A DNA stretch of 64,000 bases, taken from positions 150,679-214,678 of the forward strand of contig CAWHOA010000015.1 in NCBI GenBank assembly GCA_963830885.1, in the 5' to 3' direction. Of the stretch, positions 25,233-35,048 are shown piece by piece (the stretch's first letter is position 1; each line of letters begins with the position of its first letter). The position numbers and the translations under genes were made by a program. The notes beneath the pieces were generated by a model. The model saw only the letters and a list, made by a program, of their open reading frames with translations, had not been told where the DNA came from and ran no database searches. The stretch comes from JAIBJN01 sp963830885. Lineage in GTDB: Bacteria > Actinomycetota > Thermoleophilia > Gaiellales > Gaiellaceae.

Positions 25233-26110
25233 TCGTCGAGCGCGAGGGGTACGTCGAGCACAGCGGCGGCCGGACCTGGTACCGCGTCGTGGGCGAGAGC
25301 CAGGAGGGCCGCGACCCGCTGCTCTGCCTCCACGGCGGGCCTGGCTCGACCCACAACTACTTCGCGCCGCTCGAGCGGCTGGCGGAGGACGGCCGCGAGG
25401 TCGTCCTCTACGACCAGCTCGGCTGTGGACACTCCGGCCGCCCCGACGGGATCGAGTGGGGCATCGGCGTCTTCCTGGACGAGCTGGCGGCGCTCCGTGA
25501 GGAGCTCGACCTCGAGCGCGTCCACCTGCTCGGCACATCGTGGGGCGGGATGCTCGCACTCGAGCACGCTCTCCGTGGCTACGGCGGCCTCACGAGTCTG
25601 GTCCTGAGCTCGACGCTCGCGAGCATCGACGAGTGGGTGGCCGAGGCGCTGCGCCTCCGCGCCGAGCTGCCCGCCGACGTCGTCGCGACCATGGAGCGCT
25701 ACGAGGCGGCCGGCGATTACGAGGCGCCGGAGTACCGCGGGGCGGTCGACGTGTTCGACGACCGCTACGTCCGCCGCGGCGCGATCGGCCGGCCGGAGCT
25801 GCAGCTGATGAAGGAGGGCCTCGGCACCGAGTCCTACCGGGCCATGGTCGGGCCGAACGAGTGGACGGTGACCGGCGCCCTCCGAGGCTGGGACATCCGC
25901 GACCGCCTCGGCGAGATCGCCGTCCCGGCTCTCGTCGCGCGCGGCCGCTACGACATGTGCACCGAGGCGGTCGCGGCCACGCTTCTTGCCGGCCTCCCGG
26001 ACGCGCGCGAGGTGGTCTTCGAGGAGAGCTCGCACATGCCCGCCCTCGAGGAGAGCGACCGCTACCTCGAGGTGGTCGGAGCGTTCCTCCGGGAGGCGGA
26101 GGCGGGCTGA
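25229..26110 (+). CDS. Proline iminopeptidase-family alpha/beta hydrolase
   Basis: A 293-residue hydrolase. LLCLHGGPGSTHNYF is the oxyanion-hole HGGPG motif, GTSWGGMLALEHAL contains nucleophile Ser, and an Asp (GRYDMCTE) and a His (ESSHMPALEE) complete the triad. The family releases N-terminal prolyl residues or acts as other small amidases. It starts at GTG 25229 inside the dehydrogenase stop (GTGA), so it is co-expressed with the upstream enzyme; the biological link is unknown. Confidence 0.88.
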   Translation: MIVEREGYVEHSGGRTWYRVVGESQEGRDPLLCLHGGPGSTHNYFAPLERLAEDGREVVLYDQLGCGHSGRPDGIEWGIGVFLDELAALREELDLERVHLLGTSWGGMLALEHALRGYGGLTSLVLSSTLASIDEWVAEALRLRAELPADVVATMERYEAAGDYEAPEYRGAVDVFDDRYVRRGAIGRPELQLMKEGLGTESYRAMVGPNEWTVTGALRGWDIRDRLGEIAVPALVARGRYDMCTEAVAATLLAGLPDAREVVFEESSHMPALEESDRYLEVVGAFLREAEAG

Positions 26111-26111
26111 G

Positions 26112-26768
26112 CTACCCCTCCCTGAGCTTGGCCCTGCGGGCCAGCTCTGCCTCATTCGGCTCCTCGAGGGCGAAGGAGCCGTACCTGACGTCCCCCTCGC
26201 GCTCGTAGGCCACCAGCACGACGCCGGACGAGAAGACCGACGAGTCGACGAGCTTCAACCCGGCGGGCACGGCGCCGTCGTCGAAGAGCCGCTTGCCGGT
26301 GCCGAGCACAACCGGGAAGATCATCAGCTGGAGCCGGTCGACGAGGTCGTGCTCGAGCAGCGTTTGCAGGAGGTTGCCGCTGCCGTGAACCTGGATCTCC
26401 GGCCCGTCCTCGTCCTTGAGCTCCGCGACCGCCTCGGCGACGTCGCCCTCGAGCAGGGTGGAGTTGTTCCACTCCACGGCGTCGAGCGTCCGCGAGGCCA
26501 CGTACTTCCGCGCGGCGTTCAGGCCGCCGTCCTCGGGTGCTTCGACCTTCGGCCAGTGGGCGGCGAAGATCTCGTATGTCTTGCGGCCCAGAAGCAGGTC
26601 GTAGGGCCTGCCCATGAACTCGCCCATCTTCTCGCCCATGGCCTCGTCCCAGTAACCGACCGACCAGCCGCCGTGGTCGAAGCCTGCTTCCTGGTCCTCC
26701 TCCGGGCCGCCGGGCGCCTGCATGACGCCGTCCAGGGTCAAGAACGTGTTCACGATCAGAGGTCTCAC
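26112..26768 (-). CDS. DHFR/RibD C-terminal-family reductase
   Basis: A 218-residue protein. IVNTFLTLDGVMQAPG, YDLLLGRKTYEIFAAHWP and DGPEIQVHGSGNLLQTLLEHDLVDRLQL-FPVVLGTGKRLFDD are the conserved blocks of the YwjB/RibD_C DHFR-fold family. The family probably binds NADPH. Its GTG start gives the usual strand-first N-terminus. The substrate is not known. Convergent with the iminopeptidase gene, one base apart. Confidence 0.85.
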   Translation of the reverse strand: MRPLIVNTFLTLDGVMQAPGGPEEDQEAGFDHGGWSVGYWDEAMGEKMGEFMGRPYDLLLGRKTYEIFAAHWPKVEAPEDGGLNAARKYVASRTLDAVEWNNSTLLEGDVAEAVAELKDEDGPEIQVHGSGNLLQTLLEHDLVDRLQLMIFPVVLGTGKRLFDDGAVPAGLKLVDSSVFSSGVVLVAYEREGDVRYGSFALEEPNEAELARRAKLREG

Positions 26769-26834
26769 GGTCGCTCTCCTCTCGATTCGGGATCGGATTC
26801 GGTCATCTGGATCGACCGGCCGAGGCGGCCAAAC

Positions 26835-29241
26835 TCATCGTTGCCCGCGGAGCGCGTCGTCAACGGCCTCGTCGAGGCTCAGGCCCCGCCCCTCCTCGCG
26901 CGCCGCCTCGGGGACCTCGGGCGGGGGCTCGTCCGCGCGGATTGGCCGCCGGCCCCGCGTCTCGCGCAGGGTCTCGGCGCTGCCCACGAGACGCCCTGCG
27001 CGTGTGGCGTCGCCCGCGGCTGCCGCCAGGCGCGCGAGGCCTTCCAGGCAGTCGGCCATGCCGCCGCCGTCGCCGAGCGCAACGAACTCGCGCAGGCCGT
27101 CGCGGAACCGGTCGTACGCGAGCTCCGGGTCCCCGGCGCGGCGGGCGGTCTCGCCGAGGATCTCCAGCGTGCATGCGTGGTTGAACGAGCCGGCGTCGAG
27201 GCCGGCGAGCGCCTCTCGCCCCCGCGACTCGGCCTCGTCGAGCTCGCCGAGTCGGAGCCCCAGCTCCGCAAAGCCGAGCGCAGCGCGGGCCCCGCCGCCG
27301 GCCGCCTTGCTGCGCTCGGCGTAATGGCGCGCGGCGGCGAAGTCGCCCTGATCGAGGGCGATCTCGCAGAGATCGGCCAGCGTCGCCGCCCTCCAGTTCG
27401 GCCGCTGGAGCATCGCCCTCGACGGACGCGAGCTCCTCCTTCAGCTCGACGGCGCGGTCGAGATCGCCGGCGAACCGCAGGATCTCGCCGCCGCCGACGA
27501 GAGTCTCGGCGAGGCCGCGGGGCGAGAGCCGCTCACGCTCGGCAAGCGCCGACTCGGCCCACTCGCGCCCCTCGGCCAGGTTGCCGTGCGAGATCAGGAA
27601 CGGATAGAGAGCGCCGAGGAGCCGCCCGACGTCGTCCGGCTCGCCGGCGGCCAGCGCAAACGCCACTGCGGCGCGGACGTTCGGATAGTCCGGCGCGAGC
27701 CGCGCCGAGGCGGCGGCTTCGCCCGCGCCGTGTAGCGTCTCCGCGCTCGCTTCCCCGAGCGCGACGAAGTAGGCGCGCAGGCGGCCCCGGAGCGCCTCGC
27801 CCTCCTCTGACTCCAGCAGGCCGGTGGCGTAATCCCGGATCGTCTCGAGCATCCAGTAGCGCCCGCCCGAGAAGCGGATCAGGCTCTTCTCGACCAGGGA
27901 CTGGAGGGTGTCGAGATCAGCGCCGCTCACCTGTTCGGCCGCCTCGAGCGTGCAGCCACCCGGGAGGATCGAGAGGGCGCGGAAGAGCGTCTGCTCCTGC
28001 TCGGAGAGCAGGTCGTAGGACCACTCGATCGTGGCCCGCAACGTCTGCTGGCGCGGGTCGGCGTCGCGACCGCCTCGGAGGAGGTCGAGCCGCTCCGAGA
28101 GCCGGCCGAGGATCTGGCCGGGGGTGAGCGCTTTCGTGCGGGCAGCGGCGAGCTCGACGGCGAGCGGGAGCGCGTCGAGACGCACGCACAGCTCGCGGAT
28201 CTCCTCGGAGGGCTCGAGCTGGGCCCGCTCGCAGAAGAGCGCCACCGCCTCGGGCTCGGCGAGCGGAGGGACTGCGAACTCGACCTCGCCCTGTACGCGC
28301 AGGAGCTCGCGGCTGGTGGCGAGCAGGGTGAGGTTCGGGCATGCGGACAGGAGCTTCGAGAGCTCGCCGGCTGCGGCGATCACCTGCTCGAGATTGTCGA
28401 CCAGCACGAGCAGCGCGCGCTCGCCGATGTGGTCGGCGAGCCCGTTTCGCGCGCCGAGCGCACGCGCGATCGTCCCGGTCACCAGGCCGGGATCGCGCAG
28501 GGCGCCGAGCCCGACCCAGAAGACCCCCGCCTCGTAGTCCGGGACGAGCGCGCCGGCGGCCTCGATCGCGAGGCGGGTCTTGCCCGAGCCGCCTGGGCCG
28601 GTGAGCGTCACGAGGCGCGCGCCGCCGGCGATGCGGGCGAGCACCTGCTCGAGCTCGCGCTCCCGGCCGACGAAGGCGCTCGGCGGCCGGGGCAGGTTGG
28701 TGTTCGAGATCGTCTTGAGCGGCGGGAAGGACTCCTCACCGAGCTGGAAGATGGAGACCGCCCCGACGTCCTTCAGCCGGTGCTCGCCCAAGTCGCGGAG
28801 CGAGGCGCCCTGCGGCTCCGAGCCGCGTGGGAGGGCGAGCGCGGCCGTCGCATCCGAGACGAGGATCTGGCCTCCGTGGCCGGCGGCCGCGATGCGCGCG
28901 GCGAAGTGGACGTCGTCGCCCACGTAGCCCTCGTCGGTGACGAGAGCCGTCCCTGTGTGCAGCCCGATCCGCACCCGGATCGGGCCCGGCGCCAGCCCGT
29001 CCGCGATCGCGGCGGCGGCGTCGAGCGCAGCTGGCGCCGACGGGAAGGCGGCGAAGAACTCGTCGCCCTGTGCATCCACCTCGACCCCGCCGAGAGATCC
29101 GAGCGCACGGCGCACGATCCGCCGGTGCTCGGCGAGGGCTTCCGCGTAGCGCTTGGCGCCCAGCTCGTGCAGGAGCTTCGTCGAGCCCTCGATGTCCGTG
29201 ATCAGAAACGTGACGGTGCCGCTCGGAAGGTCCTCGCGCAC
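26835..29241 (-). pseudogene. Class III cyclase-NB-ARC-TPR regulator, frameshifted near 27,415
   Basis: From GTG 29241, residues 1 to about 165 are a class III adenylate/guanylate cyclase domain (VTFLITDIEGSTKLL, DAQGDEFFAAF, VGDDVHFAARI). An ATPase of the NB-ARC/STAND type follows (Walker A TGPGGSGKTRLA; sensor ATSRELL; LDALPLAVELAAARTK). TPR-like repeats come last (about 500 onward). The open frame loses the family pattern after ELKEELASVEGD, while the other frame (27413-26835) continues with RPNWRAATLADLCEIALDQGDF and more TPRs. One base must be lost or gained at about 27415. An internal start at 27413 is a less likely alternative. Confidence 0.72.
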
Positions 29242-29247
29242 CGCCGC

Positions 29248-30600
29248 TCAGCCCGGGGGGATGTTCTGGTTCCGGCGCAGCACGTTGTCCGGGTCGAAAC
29301 GCCTCTTCAGCGCCTGCAGCCGCTCGAACGACTCCTCGCCGAAGGCCGCGCGGACGCGCTCGATCGGCTCGTCGGCCTGCATGTAGTTGACGTAGCCGCC
29401 ACCCGCGAGCGACCACGGCTCGATCGCCGCCGCCGTCTCGCGCGCCCAGGCGATGTGCTGCTCGTCGTAGGCGGGCTCCGCCCAGGTCGCCATCGCGCTC
29501 ACGTTGAACGCTGCCCGGCGAAAGCCGAGCGCTCCGGCCGGGGCATCCTCGTCCTTCGGGGCGCCGTGCAGCGACTCGATCAGGATGTCGCCCGGGACGC
29601 GGCCGAGCGCCACGACACGCTCCAGGAGCTCGTCGATCAGCTCGTCCGGGAGCTCCCGGGCGAAGTGGCCTTTCCAGTAGTGGCGGTTCTCGCCGTACGG
29701 CGCATCGAAGAGGGCCTGCTGCTGGGCGAACGGGCGCAGGCGAACGCCGTCTTCGACCAGGCCCGGCTCGGCGCGCAGCGCTTCCAGCTCGGCGGGCTCG
29801 GCCGCCGGGCCGGTATAGCAGGGCGAGACCACGAGGACGGGCTCCAGCGACGCGTCCAGCGAGACGACTGCCTGGCAGCTGAAGTCGCGCGGTGAGCTCG
29901 CGACGAGGTCGCGAAAGCGACGCAGCCCGTCCCGGACGCCCGGTCCGCTGTACGTCAGCTTCCCGCCGAGAACGGTGTCGAGCGGATGCAGGCGGAACTC
30001 GAGCACGGTCGCCACGCCGAAGTTCCCGCCGGCGCCCCGGAGGCCCCAGAGGAGCTCGGGGTTCTCGTCGGAGCTCGCACGGACGAGGCTCCCGTCCGGA
30101 GTGACGAGCTCAGCCCCGACGAGGTTGTCGGAGGTCAGGCCGTGCTGGGCCGTCAGGTGGCCGATCCCGCCCCCGAGCGTCAGGCCGCACACACCGGTGG
30201 AGCCGACGATCCCCCCGGGCGTCACGAGGCCGGCCGCCTGCGTTGCCCCGTCGAAGTCGAGCCAGGTCGACCCTCCTTCGGCCCGGGCGATCCGCCTGTC
30301 GGTGTCCACCTCGACGCGACGCATTCGCGACAGATCGATCACGAGGCCGTCATCGACCACGCAGTGCCCCGCCGGGTTGTGCCCGCCGCCGCGGACCGCG
30401 ACCTCCAGCCCCTGTGCCCGTGCGAAATCGAAGGCGGTGGCAACGTCGCCTGGGCCCCGGCAGAGCACGATCGCGGCGGGCCGGCGGTCGACCGCGGCGT
30501 TGTAGCAGACGCGGGCGGCGTCATAGCCGGAGTCGCCAGGGCCGATCGCCTGCCCGGCGAGCGAGCGGTTCAGCTCGGCAAGACCGTCAGCGGCGCTCAT
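29248..30600 (-). CDS. FAD-linked oxidase, berberine-bridge/6-hydroxynicotine oxidase type
   Basis: A 450-residue protein. PCMH-type FAD domain: VAVRGGGHNPAGH (His candidate for covalent FAD attachment), EGGSTWLDFD, GLTLGGGIGHLTAQHGL, LRGAGGNFGVATVLEF. C-terminal BBE motif YVNYMQADEP ... RRFDPDNVLRRNQNIPPG. Such enzymes oxidise alcohols, sugars or alkaloids with O2 and act in the cytoplasm or are exported. No signal peptide is visible. It ends 7 bp before the cyclase-ATPase gene on the same strand. Specificity cannot be read from the sequence. Confidence 0.9.
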   Translation of the reverse strand: MSAADGLAELNRSLAGQAIGPGDSGYDAARVCYNAAVDRRPAAIVLCRGPGDVATAFDFARAQGLEVAVRGGGHNPAGHCVVDDGLVIDLSRMRRVEVDTDRRIARAEGGSTWLDFDGATQAAGLVTPGGIVGSTGVCGLTLGGGIGHLTAQHGLTSDNLVGAELVTPDGSLVRASSDENPELLWGLRGAGGNFGVATVLEFRLHPLDTVLGGKLTYSGPGVRDGLRRFRDLVASSPRDFSCQAVVSLDASLEPVLVVSPCYTGPAAEPAELEALRAEPGLVEDGVRLRPFAQQQALFDAPYGENRHYWKGHFARELPDELIDELLERVVALGRVPGDILIESLHGAPKDEDAPAGALGFRRAAFNVSAMATWAEPAYDEQHIAWARETAAAIEPWSLAGGGYVNYMQADEPIERVRAAFGEESFERLQALKRRFDPDNVLRRNQNIPPG

Positions 30601-30632
30601 CGCGTGGAGAAGATAGACGACGACCGAAAGAG

Positions 30633-30660
30633 GAGGGGGCGGCTCAACGGCCGCCCCCTC
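30633..30660 (-). terminator. Hairpin terminator downstream of M28 peptidase
   Basis: GAGGGGGCGGC and GCCGCCCCCTC form a perfect 11-bp stem with a 6-nt loop, 22 bp past the peptidase stop; read on the minus strand it is followed by a CTCTTT run. Confidence 0.6.
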
Positions 30661-30681
30661 TGTCCTGCGGTTGAGGGTTGG

Positions 30682-32280
30682 TTACGGGACGAAGGTCCTC
30701 TCCGAGCCGGCCGGGGCCGGAATGGTGAAGGTGCCGGGGACACTCTTGCCCGGCACGCCGTTGACCGACTGGGTCGAGTACGCGTACGTCAACACCGCGA
30801 ACGCGATCGAGTCGGCGTTGACGGCGAGCGCATGGTCGTTGTTGTTGGCGAACGTGTCGCAGGCCGCGTGGTAGCACGGGTCGAACTGCGCACCCACGGT
30901 GCCGCCCCAGATCGACTGCTGCTCGGCGGTCTTCGGAACCTCCGCGCCGGTGAAGAGGCCACCGGCCGGGATGTCGTTGTTGATGAACGCCTGGTAGTCG
31001 CTGCGTCCGTCGAACGCGGCGTCGTCGTACGGCTCGCCGCGCAGGGTGTAGAACGACTCGAAGAGATCCTCGATCTCGATCGAGCCGTCAGGGACGTTGA
31101 CGCCCACGGGAGGCGTGAAGCTCGACTGGTCGGCGTCCTGCGTCATGAAGATGTAGTTCGGCGAGCCGACCATGTCGAAGTTGAGGTAGAGCGCGATGCG
31201 GTCCTTCTGCGCCTGGCTCAGGCCGTTGACGTAGTTCGTCGAGCCGACGAGCCCGCTCTCCTCGGCGCCCCACCACGCGAAGCGAACCGTGTTCTGCAGC
31301 TTCACGTGCGCGAGCTGCTCGGCCACCTCGAGGATGGAAGCGCTGCCCGAGCCGTTGTCGTTGATGCCCGGTCCCGCCAGCACCGAGTCGAGGTGCGCGC
31401 CGGCCATGACGACGTTGTCGTTGTTCGTGCCCCTCTTCTCGGCGAGCACGTTGGCGGTCGGGCAGTGATCTGGCGCAGCGGTGTTGGCGAAGACCCGCAT
31501 CCGGAGGCCTGCGGGGACGAGCCCTGCCAGCGTCTCGCCCAGCGCGTAGGTGGTGCCGATCACCGGGATGCCGCTGGTGTTGTTGGCCGTCAGCGTCACG
31601 GCCGGGATGCCCTGGCGGGCGGGAGTGTCCGTCTCGCCCTGGTTGAAGATCACGATCCCGACGGCCCCGGCGGCCGCGGCGTTCTCGGCCTTCAGCTCGA
31701 ACGTGCAGAAGCCGCGCTGGAGCAACGCGATGTTCCCGGCAGGGAAGCCCGCGAAGTCCGAAGCCTCGCACCCGCTGGTCGAGGTGTTGCCCAGGCCGAG
31801 CTGCAGGTCGACGGCCGTAACCGCCGCGGTGACGTCACCCGGGTCGGACTGGGTCGATCGGCCCGAAGTCGACACCCTCCGATGTACGTGACCGCGTTCG
31901 GTGCGGTCTGCTGCAGGGCCGAGGGGCCGACGACCTCGAACGCGAGGTAGTCGAACGTCTGGACCATGGGGTCATAGCCCGCGGCCTCGAGCGTCTCGAC
32001 GACGTAGTCGACCGAAGCGTCATAGCCCGAAAAGCCGGAGAAGCGGTTCCCGTCCGTTCTCGTCGGCGATCTCCTGGAGCGCAGCCTGGTGCTCGCGCAC
32101 CTGGTCGAGCCGGATGCACTCGAGGATCTTTGGATAGGTGTTGTTCGCCCGCTCGTCGCAGTCGCTCTGCGGAACCTGCGCAAACGCAGTGTTGGCGGAC
32201 ACCATGGCCGCCAGCGCGACGGCCACGATGATCAATCCTCGGACGCGTCCGCGCCCAAGGGCTCGTGCGAGTCCCCTCAT
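30682..32280 (-). pseudogene. Secreted M28 aminopeptidase with PA domain, several frameshifts in N-terminal third
   Basis: ATG 32280 begins a signal peptide (MRGLARALG ... ANTAFA) and a pre-domain (QAALQEIADEN). The family pattern then jumps frame near 32055 (GNRFSGFSGYDASVDYVVETL) and twice more near 31840-31890 (TYI, then EGVDFGPI, then SDPGDVTAAV). From 31870 to 30682 the frame is intact. It contains a PA insert (CEASDFAGFPAGNIALLQRGFCTF) and the di-zinc M28 ligands (GAHLDSV, NDNGSG, WGAEESG, NFDMVG, YHAACDT). Three indels within about 200 bp make a functional full-length product unlikely if the sequence is right. Confidence 0.7.
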
Positions 32281-32425
32281 GGTTTCTCCCTTTTCCGTTT
32301 GCCCCAATGTCCGCGGCTGGTTGTACGTCCCGGCCAGCCGCAGACCGCGCACGATAGCTCGTCTGCGAGGAGAAGAGAAGTTTCAGTCGTTACGAGCCAC
32401 TGCTTGCTCGCCTTGCGGAGGCGCA

Positions 32426-32460
32426 GGACGGAAGCGGGGTTTACGGCCCCGCTTCCGTCC
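32426..32460 (-). terminator. Hairpin terminator after LVIVD protein gene
   Basis: GGACGGAAGCGGGG and CCCCGCTTCCGTCC form a perfect 14-bp stem with a 7-nt loop, 33 bp beyond the stop at 32493. It closely resembles the hairpin at 45998-46031, apart from the end bases and loop. Confidence 0.65.
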
Positions 32461-32492
32461 GTCAGATGCGGCCGCCGCGCGGCTCGCTGCGC

Positions 32493-33983
32493 TCAGTCGC
32501 AGTAGCTCGGCGCGCTGCCCACCGGCTCGTAGCAGAAGGCGTCGCCCTGGTTCGAGTTGCCCTCGAGGAACCCGATGCGGCTGACCTCCTTCTCGAAGTC
32601 TCCTCGGTACTTGAGGACGTACAGGCCGTTGCGCAGGTCGATCACGTAGATGAGGCCGTCCTTGACGATCGGATAGCTCCACATCACGACCTTCTCGTGC
32701 CGGCCCGTGTCGGGGTCGGAGGAGAGTCGTGGATCCTCGAGCATCACTTCGGGCAGCGGCTGGGGGAAGAACTCGGCCAGCTGGTACGGCTTGTGCGCCT
32801 GCTGGATGCTGACCGCCTGGAAGCCGCCCGAATGCCAGGTTGTGAACGCGATATGCGGCGTCAGCGTCGGATTGTGCGCGGAGTACGACGTGCGCGGCGG
32901 GTTCCAGTCGTCACAGGTGGACGGGTCGTTTTCCGGCAGCCGATAGTCCGCCTCGACCGTCGGCACACGTGGATCCGAGATGTCGACCATCCGCGCCCAG
33001 CCCCACGGGCAGCCGTGGCCGGACCCGGTGGCCGTGCCGTACACCTCGTCGGAGACCCACACCCAGTCACGGCCCCAGAGCTTCACAGCGCTGTGAGCCC
33101 CGGGCCCCGACCACGTCGGCCGTGCCTCGTTGAGTGTGATCGGGCGCGGCTGCGGAGAGGGCACGCCGTTTGCGAAGTCGGACACGTCCACGACGGCGAA
33201 TCCTCCGGTCAGGAGCGCGAAGTACGCCCTGCTGCCGTCGTTGCTCACGGAGAGCGAATGGAGGCTGCCCGTCGGCTTCTGCAACGGCTCCGGGAAGGCC
33301 GGGAACCGCGTGTAGCCGTGCAGCCCGTTGAAGAGGGTGACGGGCGACTGCCCGTTCCGCACCGGCGAGATGTCCCAGACCGAGAACGGACAGCTCGGCG
33401 AGCCACCCCTGATCGCGCACGTCGAGGCGGCGTTGCCGGCGAAGAGCAGCGCGCGCTCGGGGTTGTTCGGGTCCTGCCAGAGGAAGAACTCGTGCGTGTC
33501 CGCGTTGAACTGGAAGAGCAACTCCGGATCGGTCGCGTTCGCTCCCGAGATGTCGTAGAAGCGGAAGTTCGAGATCGACGGCAGCGTGCAGTGGTGTAGT
33601 TGGTCGCCGACGCCGCAGTTCGTGTTCAGGACGATCAGGATGTTCTGTGACGCCCAGACCCTGAGCTCGCGCGACGACTCGCCCGGGCGCGCGTCTATTG
33701 GCTCATCAGTGATGAGCGTCGGCTCGGACGGGTCCGAGATGTCCACGATCATGATGCCGCCGTGAGGCATGCCCTCGTGGCCTCCGTCGGTCCGACTCCC
33801 GATGTACATGTAGTCCCCGTGGATTGCGCCGGCGGAGTTCATCCCGCGGCTCATCAGCGGCTCGTGCCCGACCTGCGTGAGCGAGCCGGTCTTCTCGTTC
33901 GGTGGTGCGGTCGCGGTCGCCGGCATGACGAGCGTCACCGCCGCGATCGCGAGAAGCGTCCTGCACCAGGCTGCCCTTCTCAT
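32493..33983 (-). CDS. Secreted LVIVD-repeat beta-propeller protein
   Basis: A 496-residue exported protein; ATG 33983 starts a signal peptide (MRRAAWCRTLLAIAAVTLVM, cut near ATATA). Repeats of the MIVDISDPSEPTL type (IMIVDISDPSEP, FAVVDVSDFANG, ARMVDISDPRVP) and VVMWSYPIVKDGLIYVIDLRNGLYVL define an LVIVD propeller. Several Cys pairs suggest disulfides outside the cell. Ligand and role unknown; related proteins sit at bacterial surfaces. It lies on the same strand as the degenerate M28 peptidase, separated by a terminator-like hairpin. Confidence 0.82.
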   Translation of the reverse strand: MRRAAWCRTLLAIAAVTLVMPATATAPPNEKTGSLTQVGHEPLMSRGMNSAGAIHGDYMYIGSRTDGGHEGMPHGGIMIVDISDPSEPTLITDEPIDARPGESSRELRVWASQNILIVLNTNCGVGDQLHHCTLPSISNFRFYDISGANATDPELLFQFNADTHEFFLWQDPNNPERALLFAGNAASTCAIRGGSPSCPFSVWDISPVRNGQSPVTLFNGLHGYTRFPAFPEPLQKPTGSLHSLSVSNDGSRAYFALLTGGFAVVDVSDFANGVPSPQPRPITLNEARPTWSGPGAHSAVKLWGRDWVWVSDEVYGTATGSGHGCPWGWARMVDISDPRVPTVEADYRLPENDPSTCDDWNPPRTSYSAHNPTLTPHIAFTTWHSGGFQAVSIQQAHKPYQLAEFFPQPLPEVMLEDPRLSSDPDTGRHEKVVMWSYPIVKDGLIYVIDLRNGLYVLKYRGDFEKEVSRIGFLEGNSNQGDAFCYEPVGSAPSYCD

Positions 33984-34370
33984 CTGGCCTCCCCCCAAGT
34001 CGCGCGTGGCGCGAAAGTAGCCCGGTGGGCCCTTTCGAGCCGCGCTACCTCCAACCGAAATGACTTCCCGGAAGCGGCGGGACTCAAACAACGGCGAACT
34101 GCAACGCGCGCCTGGCCGCCGTGTGGAGGTCTCCAGGAGGTCTACCCATGCCGTCACGCCGGCGGGCGAAGCATCCTGCTCGTAGGACTCGGAGAGACGT
34201 CCGTGCCCCGCGCCACCGACCCTCACGGCGCTCATGTAAGCGACGAGACACGGCAGACCAAGCTCCTCAACGCCCGCCTTTGCCGCTAAACGAACTGGCC
34301 GAGCCTAGGATGGTGGTGTGTCCACAACCGATCTCGGGCACGTGCGGGACCGGCGGAAACGGGTTTGGGC
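33984..34370. other. Intergenic region between LVIVD and DivIVA genes
   Basis: About 385 bp with no convincing gene. A short frame at 34148 has an AGGAGG 7 bp before it, but its Arg-rich translation shows no family pattern. TAGGAT (34306-34311) is a possible -10 for the DivIVA gene. Confidence 0.4.
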
Positions 34371-34988
34371 GTGAGTGGCCCGCGGCGCGTTCCGGCCGAG
34401 CTTCGCGGCGTCGTGTTTCCAATCGCGGTTCGTGGCTATGACCGTCGGGCGGTCGATGCCTACGTCACGCGGATCAATCGGCTGCTCGCGGAGCTCGAGG
34501 CGACACGCTCGCCGCAGAGCGCTATCGAGAATGCGCTCAGGCGGACCGAGGACGACAGGAGCGACATCCTCAAAGAGGCCTATGAGATCGGAGGCGAGGT
34601 TGCCGCCACAGCGGAGCGTGAAGCGGACGAGAGGATCGCCAGGGCGAAGACCGAAGCCATGGAGATCGTCGTCAACGCCAGCGACCGAGCCGACCGCACG
34701 AGGGCCGAGGCCCGCGAGCAGCTGGCGCAGGCACGCGCCGAGGCGGAGCGGATCCTCGCGGCCGCGCGCGCGGAGGCGGAAGCTCAGCTGAAGCGCGCAG
34801 AGGAAGAGATTGCGAGCCTGCGCAAGGAGGCTGAGGCATGGATGCGTGCGCTCCGCATCGACACGAACTCGATCTGGGGCGAACGCCGCGACCTGCTCGA
34901 TGAGCTCCGCGAGATCGCGGCTCGACTGCAAGAAGCAGCCTCACGCGCCGGTGCCCGTGCGGGCTCCCCCGACGATTCCCCTGGTTGA
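34371..34988 (+). CDS. DivIVA-domain coiled-coil protein (first of two)
   Basis: A 205-residue protein. Near residue 16 it reads FPIAVRGYDRRAVDAYVTRIN, the DivIVA/Wag31 membrane-binding N-terminal motif. The rest is a long charged coiled coil (about 35-190). DivIVA proteins recognise negatively curved membrane at poles and septa and recruit growth machinery. The usual chromosomal wag31 lies near ftsZ and is larger; this is a paralog with an unusually short N-terminus. GTG 34371 and TTG 34365 are both possible starts; GTG is preferred. A second DivIVA gene follows in the same direction, 60 bp on. Confidence 0.85.
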   Translation: MSGPRRVPAELRGVVFPIAVRGYDRRAVDAYVTRINRLLAELEATRSPQSAIENALRRTEDDRSDILKEAYEIGGEVAATAEREADERIARAKTEAMEIVVNASDRADRTRAEAREQLAQARAEAERILAAARAEAEAQLKRAEEEIASLRKEAEAWMRALRIDTNSIWGERRDLLDELREIAARLQEAASRAGARAGSPDDSPG

Positions 34989-35048
34989 CCACGAAGCCTG
35001 CGGGACTGTCGGCCGACACATTCTTCGATTTCAAGGCATACTCGGACT

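Noticed and set aside
34148..34441. Short Arg-rich gene with a good AGGAGG upstream
   Set aside because: The translation is compositionally biased, overlaps the DivIVA coding frame at its end, and shows no domain.
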